Assembly: GCF_000003605.2 (NCBI RefSeq)
Contig: NW_003139343.1
Coordinates: 945 to 16,273, forward strand
DNA: 15,329 nucleotides
Direction of reading: 5' to 3'
DNA from: Saccoglossus kowalevskii
Lineage: Eukaryota > Hemichordata > Enteropneusta > Harrimaniidae
Translations under genes and position numbers: made by a program
Part shown: positions 8,977 through 15,329 of the stretch, one piece after another
How the letters are laid out: every line of letters begins with the position of its first letter
How positions within the stretch are numbered: the first letter of the stretch is position 1
The notes under the pieces: model-generated
The model's input: only the letters and a program-made list of their open reading frames with translations
Told to the model about the DNA's origin: nothing
Databases searched by the model: none

Positions 8977-9237
8977 GTAAGTATTGTTTTTTTGAGTTGT
9001 CTAGTATTAGTTTATCTTTGTTAGTTTTGATGAAGAGAGCGGTGGTAGAAAATAATTAACACATTGATGACTACCTGGTACAGTAGAATTGTCTTTGTGG
9101 GACACAATGCTTGTCTTTTTTAATTATATGGGTAATGCATGGATATTGTACACTTATGAAATTTTGTCAGCTTTGTCTCCTCAAATCCTTTATCTCTTAT
9201 ATTATTCTTTTGGCAGTACATACATGTACATGTATAC

Positions 9238-9335
9238 CTTGTTTACATGAAAGCATTTTCTCAGAGCCCAATGGCTCAGGCCAGCAAAAATCATTGTGTC
9301 TCAAATGAAGTGCAAATCAAGTTCGGCATTGGTAA
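9238..9335 (+). mobile_element. 5'-end fragment of the inverted-repeat transposon family
   Basis: The block GCATTTTCTCAGAGCCCAAT...GGCTC...CCAGCAAAAAT...GTG...AAGTTCGGC aligns with 10338-10428 inside the complete element, with about 25% differences by eye. The preceding TTTACATGAAA matches the TTCACACGACA terminus poorly. It lacks a tandem GAGCCAGCTT duplication present at 10369-10380. No right end is nearby, so this is an old truncated copy. Confidence 0.6.
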
Positions 9336-10011
9336 AATCTATTCTTGTTCAACCCAAATCGTATAAACAATCGACAGTTTTCTCTTGTTCAGCTAGGATA
9401 AAATACTGCCATGTTAGTTAATATTTGTAAAGCTTGATTGAATCCTATGTGATTACAGTGTATTTTGGATTAGGGTTTTTTATTGGGGACACAATTCCAG
9501 AAGCTGTACCTACACACGAATTAGTGACATCACAAAATACATGACTTTCAATCAGGGTTGTTTGCTTGGTATATACAATAAATATAAACATACTTAAGGC
9601 ATTACAAATAAGGTAGAACAAATCCTGTGACAATATAATGATAATAACAGGTAATAAATCCTAGCTTAACAGTTGAACTGAACAATCATATATTCAGTGG
9701 GGTCACGCACTGCAACATGGCCATGTGGTTGAAACTAGGTCATGGGTGACAGTAGATGAAGACATCATCACAGTCCCTCTTTGACATCATTAAACACTCA
9801 CAAAATCACAATAAAACGGGGAAGTAGTTGCATATTATGACGTGGCAAACATGGGAAATGAAAAACCACCTAATACAAATGCCAAAGGGTTGAATCCTAC
9901 TAGATACATATTCACCTGAACCGAAGCAATCGTTTTGGCTTTCCTGTTTAACTGATTGAGACATTGAAGTAGTATTGAACACCACTCTAAAATCTAGACC
10001 CTCTGAAAAAT

Positions 10012-10324
10012 ATGTATCAAATATTTGTCCACACATTTGTTCTCTCAATTTAATACGTTTTATAGGTGGAAATTAATTGATCGAGAGTTGTTTACACCAA
10101 AATAACTATCCAATATTTGATAACACATTTGTTCTCTCAATTCAACAACTTGTGGTGGAAAATAATTAAACGAGAGTTGTTTACACCAAAATAAGTTTCA
10201 AATATTTGTCCACACATTTTTTTTCACAATTTAACAACTTGTAATGGTGAAAGTTAATTAATAAACGCGACCTCTTTACAACAAAATAAGTGTTAAATAT
10301 TTGTAGACATTTATTCTCTCTATT
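10012..10324 (+). repeat. 92-bp tandem array, left part
   Basis: This part holds a partial monomer and then three monomers. Each has the order CTCTCAATTTAACAACTT, (T)GGTGGAAATTAATT, GAGAGTTGTTTACACCAAAATAAG and CAAATATTTGTCCACACATTT. The spacing between successive monomers is 86-99 bp. The array is interrupted after CTCTCTATT by a transposon and resumes at 11268 in the same phase. No long ORF runs through it. Confidence 0.9.
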
Positions 10325-11266
10325 GCTACGTTCACACGACAGCATTTTATCGGAGCCCTATGGCTTGAGCCAGCTTGAGCCAGCAAAAATGGCCGTGTGA
10401 ACGCGTTCGGCTCGAGCCAAGTTCGGCTCCACTAAACCCTCGGGGTTGAACTCTGATAGGGTTGAGTCCCGACATGGCTCCGATCGTGTAAACGCATCAG
10501 GGCCCAACTATCGGAGCCGAAATCACGCCCTCAATCGTCGCCTTCAAGTAACCTATCATTTCAATTATGGCAGAGACAACATATTTAGTAATTTCACGCA
10601 ATTTCCGGCTTAAAGAAGAGGTACGCACCCTGATATACACTTGGCAGAGCAAAGAATTACTGCCACTGCGATAGATTGATAGCTCGACGGGAAACGGGAA
10701 AAATGGCGTACGACATTATGCAACAAAAACTTGAAAGAACGACTGAACGGAAACTTTTTAAAGACACCAAAGAAAAAATCATAAGAACGATCTAGTAGGT
10801 TCAGATTCTTCCGCAGTCCCTCTATGATATATAGAGAGGATAGAGGCTCTATTACTAACAGTTGAATAATTACAAAATGGTAATTTTGCATGACAATAAA
10901 TAATAGGTTGCAACACATTTCAGCTGCCGTGTTTCCTGTTTATTCGAGGTACTAGTACATGTACCCTCAGACTAGTAATACAATTGTATACCTAAATAAT
11001 AACACTTGTGCATTGTCTTTTCTACCTCGATGCTCAGACCAGCGACTTTTTTTTTTCTCCCAGCCCATCGGCATCGTGCCATGTAAATAAACAACACAAA
11101 CACAACACCAAAATCGATATCAGTACAGTTTTTTCATACTCATTATTCGAGGGCACTGTTCCGTTTGGTTCTCGTTCGACTCTCGACCGTATGGAGATAA
11201 TCTCCTGTTAATCAGTGGGAGGAGCAGTAGTTCGGCTTCGATAGAATGCTGCTGTGTGAACATAAC
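10325..11266. mobile_element. 942-bp inverted-repeat DNA transposon
   Basis: The left end GCTACGTTCACACGACAGC... (10325-10358) and the reverse complement of the right end GTTATGTTCACACAGCAGC... (11266-11233) pair over about 34 bp with six mismatches. The element sits inside the 92-bp array. The homologous unfilled site CTCTATTTAATAAC at 11721-11734 shows that 3-4 bp (TAT or TATT) were duplicated. The inner left end repeats the terminal motif: CGTTCACACG (10329) and its complement CGTGTGAACG (10394), plus GTGTAAACG near 10487. It is GC- and CpG-richer than its surroundings. A decayed MYB/SANT-like frame inside and the short target duplication suggest PIF/Harbinger affinity, but no transposase is visible, so it is non-autonomous. 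Confidence 0.85.
10567..10795 (+). pseudogene. Decayed MYB/SANT-like ORF in the transposon
   Basis: The frame from the ATG at 10567 gives 35 residues, including FRLKEEVRTLIYTWQSKELL, then stops at 10674. A second frame through 10664-10795 gives ARRETGKMAYDIMQQKLERT followed by a lysine-rich tail (KLFKDTKEK). The pattern acidic-x2-LI-x-W, then YDIM, RTTE and K-x3-K matches helices 1 to 3 of trihelix/MADF-type SANT domains that accompany Harbinger transposases. It needs a frame change near 10660 and is therefore broken. This is family-level recognition by eye only. Confidence 0.4.
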
Positions 11267-11267
11267 A

Positions 11268-12341
11268 TATTTAATAACTTGTAATGGTTGAAGTTAATTA
11301 AACACGACTTTTGTACAGCAAAATAAGTCTCAATATTTGTCCATACATTTAGTCTCTCAATTTAACAACTTGTAATGGTGTAAAATAAATAAACAAGAGT
11401 TGTCTACACCAAAATAAGTCTCAAATATTTGTTCACACATTTATTCTCTCAATTTAACAACTTGTAATTGTGGGAATTAATCAAACGCGAGTTGTTTACA
11501 CCAAAATAACTATCCAATATTTGATAACACATTTGTTCTCTCAATTCAACAACTTGTGGTGGAAAATAATTAAACAAGAGTTGTTTACACCAAAATAAGT
11601 TTCAAGTATTTGTCCACACATTTTTTTTCACAATTTAACAACTTGTAATGGTGGAAGTTAATTAAACGCAACTTGTTTACACCAAAATAAGTGTTAAATA
11701 TTTGTAGAGACATTTATTCTCTCTATTTAATAACTTGTAATGGTTGAAGTTAATTAAACACTACTTTTGTACAGCAAAATAAGTCTCAATATTTGTCCAT
11801 ACATTTAGTCTCTCAATTTAACAACTTGTAATGGTGTAAAATAAACAAACAAGAGTTGTCTACACCAAAATAAGTCTCAATATTTGTCCATACATTCAGT
11901 CTCTCAATTTAACAACTTGTAATGGTGTAAAATAAATAAACGAGAGTTGTCTACACCAAAATAAGTCTAAAATATTTGTCTGCACATTTATTCTCTCAAT
12001 TTAACAACTTGTAATTGTGGGAATTAATCAAACGCGAGTTGTTTACACCAAAATAAGTATTAAATATTTGTTCTCTCAATTTAACAACTTTAATGGTAGA
12101 AATTAATTAAATGTGAGTTGTTTACACCAAAATAAGTATCAAATATTTGTCCACACATTTGTTCTCCCAATTTAACAACTTTAATTAAAGAAATTAATTA
12201 AATGTGAGTTGTTTACACCAAAATAAGTATCAAATATTTGTCCACACATTTGTTCTCTCAATTTAACAACTTTAATTAAAGAAATTAATTAAATGTTAGT
12301 TGTTTACACCAAAATAAGTATCAAATATTTGTTGAGACAAT
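11268..12341 (+). repeat. 92-bp tandem array, right part with higher-order structure
   Basis: Twelve more monomers of the same unit are recognised by their (C)ACCAAAATAA cores near 11315, 11405, 11498, 11587, 11680, 11771, 11861, 11952, 12045, 12121, 12217 and 12305. Monomer variants recur in fixed order: the CTATCCAATATTTGATAAC variant at 10105 returns at 11509, and the GTGTTAAATATTTGTAG variant at 10287 returns at 11688. With the transposon removed, the higher-order period is five monomers (about 457 bp). The last copies (from 12070) form a separate, more uniform subfamily with AACTTTAATTAAAGAAATTA. Confidence 0.9.
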
Positions 12342-12354
12342 GTAAGATATCGCA

Positions 12355-12365
12355 GGTTCAAATCC
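12355..12365 (+). other. Isolated perfect B-box (GGTTCAAATCC)
   Basis: This matches the tRNA internal promoter B box and its neighbours CGCA-GG...CC-TCAG could pair partly as a T-stem. The preceding 60 bases are the last 92-bp monomer and offer no A box, so it is not a tRNA. It may be the remnant of a SINE truncated at the array boundary. Confidence 0.3.
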
Positions 12366-12582
12366 TCAGGTTTGCAATTTTTAAATGGTACATGTATTGC
12401 TAACAGTTTTCCAATAAATGGAATGTTCACAAAATATTAATAATAGAAAAGTACAAGTCAAGGGCTTTTCAAACATATATAGATTGTATGGTTTCTTGTA
12501 AATTTTATTCCGATTATAGATGTTTACATTTTTCATGCCAAAAAACTATCCCGCTACCTTAAACCCTATCACTTCTATGAAG

Positions 12583-12660
12583 ACCCTCATGGTACAGTGG
12601 ACAAGACAGTGCTCTGGAAACTCAAAGATTGCAAGTTCAAATCACAGACTGGACACTCCT
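12583..12660 (+). mobile_element. Degenerate tRNA-derived SINE head
   Basis: An A-box-like TGGTACAGTGG (12590-12600) and a B-box-like AGTTCAAATCA (12634-12644) lie about 34 bp apart, the spacing of a tRNA-type internal Pol III promoter. The T-arm bases pair badly (only G-C next to the loop), so this is a decayed tRNA-like sequence and not a tRNA gene. The SINE body and 3' end are not defined; an A-run at about 13008-13019 is a possible but distant tail. Confidence 0.45.
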
Positions 12661-13484
12661 ACAAAAGATATGAAAGATGTTAAAGACATATACAGCTTAT
12701 AGATTCAGTATATCAAGTACTCAAGTCAGCTCAATAACAGAACACAAGAATACATGGAACACATGGAAACCAGTCAAAGCTGTTGAAGTACTACCAGAGT
12801 GAACAGCTGCAAGTCACATGCACACCAACAGACATAGGATCATTGCTGTTCTCTAAATGGTTTCTTCTTTTGTATTGACCCCCTAAGGATTGCTAATTCC
12901 TCCTTTCTAACTCTTGCCCCCAAAATAAAATATCGCTCTTTTAAGAATTACAAATTAATGAATATTCATGAGCAAAGAAACTGCCACGTCATGAATAAAT
13001 TAGCATTAAAAAAAAAAAATTGCATAAAGTGCAGGTATGTCCTTTGGAATGATGCCATTATTTGTAGTACATGTACATGTGTATTTTAATTGCACTTCAA
13101 TTTAAAAAAAAATAACGAAAACAGACAATGTTTTGAAGAATCTAAAAAGCCAAATTTTGTTATCAGTTAGAAGTTTTCAGCGATGATACACATGTATCAA
13201 ATTTTCCTCATGTAATTTTGCCAGTACACTGAGAATCTTATAACTAACTAATATTCATTAGCATATTCAAAGTAATATCTGTGCCAGTAAAGTTTATACA
13301 TGTATAATACTGTAGAAGGAAAGTTTCAACTAGGTATAATTTCAACAGATTTGATGTTGCAGAGTTGTTCACTAGTTTTTAACTTCACTGGTTTGTGAAG
13401 AAAACAAAGCATTCTAGTGTTTGCATATTCATTTGGTTTCATGTAGTGAAGTCAATCTATTCAAAATTTGTCTGCATTTTTTTT
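12661..13484 (+). other. Intronic DNA with no gene seen
   Basis: The stretch contains a perfect 12-bp palindrome ATGAATATTCAT (12958-12969) next to ATTCATGA...TCATGAAT arms, an A-run, and TACATGTACATGTGTA near 13068. Several TACATGTA motifs follow. I recognise no coding exon or complete mobile element. Confidence 0.6.
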
Positions 13485-13525
13485 GACTCCCATGTGCAAA
13501 GCACATAATGGGAGTCTTTGCAGTT

Positions 13526-13558
13526 AGTGTGTCTGTGTGTATGTGTGTATGTGTGTCC
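13526..13558 (+). repeat. (TG)n-like microsatellite
   Basis: Alternating TG with TATG and TCTG variants, about 33 bp, lying between the terminal hairpin and the repeat array. Confidence 0.8.
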
Positions 13559-15010
13559 GACTGTTCCACTGCTATCTCAAGAACCATACATCGGTTTTTG
13601 ATGAAACTTGGTGCATAGATGCTCTGGGCCAATGCGCAGATTTGATTAGGTTTTGGTAAAAATCCATGCTCGTTAATTACCTAATTTGCATGATAATTAG
13701 CTGATTTTTAGCTGTTCTATGACTGTTCCACTGATATCTAAACAACCACTCATTGGATTTTGATGAAACTTGGTACATAGATGCTCTGAACATGTGCGCA
13801 GATTTGATTAGTTTTTGGTAAAAATCCGTACATATTAATTACCTAATTTGCATGATAATTAGCTGATTTTTAGGTGTTCCATGATTGTTCCACTGATATC
13901 TAAACAACCACTCATTGGATTTTGATGAAACTTTGTACATACATGCTCTGAACTAATGCTAGGTTTTGATTAGTTTTTGGTAATAATCCGTGGATACTAA
14001 TTACCTAATTTGCATAATGATTAGTCAATTTTCGTTTTTTCCACTGATATCTCAAGTACTAATCATCACATTTCAATGAAACTTGGTACATAGATGTCAT
14101 ATGACACTGCACAGACCTGATAGTTTTTATGGTAATATCAGTACATATTAATTACCTAATTTGCATAATTAATTAATTTTCAGCATTTGATATAAGTACT
14201 AATCATCACATTTCAATGAAACTTGGTACATACATGTAGATGTCATATGACACTGTACAGACCTGATAGTTTTTATGGTAATATCAGTACATATTAATTA
14301 CCTAATTTGAATAATTAATTAATTTTCAGCATTTGATATACATGTAAGTAGTGAGCATTACATTTCAATGAAACTTGGTACTTACATACTCAAGGACTAT
14401 GCAGAGATTGATTGTTTCCGATAAATATTTGTGCATATTAATCACCTAATTTGCATAATTAGTTAATTTTCAGCTTTTCCACGGGTATCTCATGTACTAA
14501 TCTTCGCATTTCAATGAATCTAGAATTATGCAGACCCAATTAGTTTCCGGTAAATATTTGTGCATATTAATCACCTAATTTGCAAAATTAACCAACTTTC
14601 ACACTGATATCTCAGGTACTAAACATCACATATCAATGAATGTACATGGATGCTGTAGGACAATAGACAGACCTGGATAATTGTGGGTTAAAATCTGTAC
14701 ATATTAATTACCTAATTTGCATAATTAACCAATTTTAAGCTTTCACACTGATATCTAAAGTACTAATTATTCCATTTCAATGAAACTTAGTACAAAGATG
14801 CTCTAGGACAATGTACAAACCTAATTAGTTTGGGGTAAAAATCTGTTCATATTAATTCCCTAATTAGCATAATAATTCATAATTTTTTGGTTCTAATCAC
14901 ATTTCAATTAAACTTGGAAACATAGATTTTCTGTTACATTGCGCAGACCTCATTAGTTTTACACTCAAATCTGGTCATATTAATTTTCTGATTTGCATAA
15001 TTAGTTTTCA
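13559..15010 (+). repeat. Ten-copy degenerate tandem array (129-162 bp unit)
   Basis: The unit reads CACTGATATCT, CATTTCAATGAAACTTGGTA, CATAGATG, GCAGA(C/T)(C/T)TGATTAG, then ATATTAATTACCTAATTTGC and ATAATTA. The CTAATTTGCAT block marks the copies at 13681, 13843, 14005, 14156, 14302, 14446, 14575, 14712, 14860 and 14988. Intervals shrink from 162 bp on the left to 128-148 bp on the right. Copies 4 and 5 are almost identical, indicating a recent local duplication. There is no shared open frame. Confidence 0.9.
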
Positions 15011-15094
15011 GCTAAGTAATTTCGAATTATATTTAATGTGTCTCCAATACTCTCAGCACATGGGAGTTCTTTCTAAGCTTTCTTTGATCTTATA

Positions 15095-15230
15095 TTGGAG
15101 CCAACTGACAAAATTTTAGTAAATTTTCAGTTTTTACTATTTTTGTCCCAGTTCTGAAGGAAAGTGTAAAAATAAACTGGACTATTTTGTGAATTTGTAA
15201 TGAAAAGAGGGAACTGGTGGTGAAAAGGTT
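15095..15230 (+). repeat. Dispersed repeat, copy 2
   Basis: TTGGAGCCAACTGACAAAAT... and ACTATTTTGTGAATTTGTAA through GAACTGGTGG match 5428-5602 in the same orientation. The middle differs: this copy lacks the GGCCAAAATTTT palindromic insert and has instead a short AAACTGG spacer. The family is unknown. Confidence 0.8.
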
Positions 15231-15329
15231 GAGCGAAAATCAAACCTTTGAGTGAATATTTATGTTTCATACAGTACCATGTCCCATGAATCACTGAGAT
15301 CATGAATGCCATGGTATGGATGTTTTTAT
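15231..15329 (+). other. Window end, no feature seen
   Basis: AT-rich sequence, still expected to be SRPRA intron 2. No exon recognised. Confidence 0.5.

Larger units (their letters stand above)
13485..15067. mobile_element. 1.6-kb repeat-filled element with matching ends
   Basis: The left end is a strong hairpin: GACTCCCAT (13485) pairs with ATGGGAGTC (13508-13516), and GTGC pairs with GCAC inside it. The right end GCACATGGGAGT (15056-15067) is a perfect reverse complement of ACTCCCATGTGC (13486-13497). It is also a near copy of the hairpin's own right arm GCACATAATGGGAGTC. The interior is a TG-rich stretch followed by a ten-copy degenerate array. No protein is encoded. No target duplication is obvious, so the transposon class is undetermined. 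Confidence 0.6.
8977..15329 (+). other. SRPRA intron 2, 5' part
   Basis: The intron starts at GTAAGT after exon 2. No exon encoding the next conserved SRPRA residues was found up to the end of the window, so it is at least 6353 bp long. Its content is mostly repeats: a 92-bp array split by a transposon, a SINE-like head and a second array. The stretches 8977-9237, 9336-10011 and 12342-12582 look like plain AT-rich intron. Confidence 0.8.

Noticed and set aside
10610-10918. Minus-strand 102-residue ORF in the transposon
   Set aside because: It is antisense to the MYB/SANT-like remnant, with no domain; likely a shadow.
12583-12660. Functional tRNA gene
   Set aside because: The T-stem and anticodon stem do not pair; it keeps only the two promoter boxes, as in a decayed SINE.
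13429-13632. Minus-strand ORF with a HTHTHIHTDT stretch
   Set aside because: It is the translation of the TG microsatellite and the adjacent repeat array.

Overview
The window is animal nuclear DNA: AT-rich, with short exons separated by long introns, canonical GT-AG splice sites, microsatellites and many decayed repeats. Frequent TACATGTA and ACTAGTA motifs and the repeat types suggest a marine invertebrate (mollusc-like or a basal deuterostome). That placement is a guess; no species can be named.

One gene is secure. On the + strand, 7378-7494 and 8893-8976 are the first two coding exons of the signal recognition particle receptor alpha subunit (SRPR/SRPRA, the N-terminal SRX domain). Both have clean splice sites and matching phase-0 junctions. 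The next exon is not in the window, so intron 2 is at least 6.3 kb and holds almost everything to the right.

A second gene is probably arranged head-to-head with it. On the - strand, 6651-6620 reads as a short first coding exon (MDMLDQALDP, then CAG|GTATGC). It resembles the N-terminus of the bHLH-Zip factor USF2. The roughly 730 bp between the two ATGs is richer in CpG than its surroundings. It carries several TCAYRTGA E-boxes (USF/MiT type), a perfect CRE, a CCAAT box, a YY1-like AAGATGGCG and a pair of nuclear-receptor half-sites. It looks like a bidirectional promoter, and if the USF reading is right it could be autoregulated.

Left part (1-6600): microsatellites, a small CAGGG-ended inverted-repeat element lying between two copies of a hairpin repeat, a 151-bp tandem duplication (1390-1685), several short palindromes, and otherwise unassigned AT-rich DNA, probably intergenic or inside intron 1 of the minus-strand gene.

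Right part (8977-15329, SRPR intron 2): (i) a roughly 92-bp tandem array of 15 monomers with a 5-monomer higher-order period. It is split by a 942-bp inverted-repeat transposon (10325-11266) carrying a decayed MYB/SANT-like ORF, and an empty copy of the insertion site survives in the array. (ii) A fragment of the same transposon family at 9238-9335. (iii) A degenerate tRNA-like SINE head at about 12583-12660. (iv) A 1.6-kb element (13485-15067) made of ten degenerate 130-162-bp repeats, most carrying an octamer ATTTGCAT. (v) The second copy of a dispersed repeat that also lies at 5428-5602. No RNA gene, CRISPR array or prokaryotic feature was seen.
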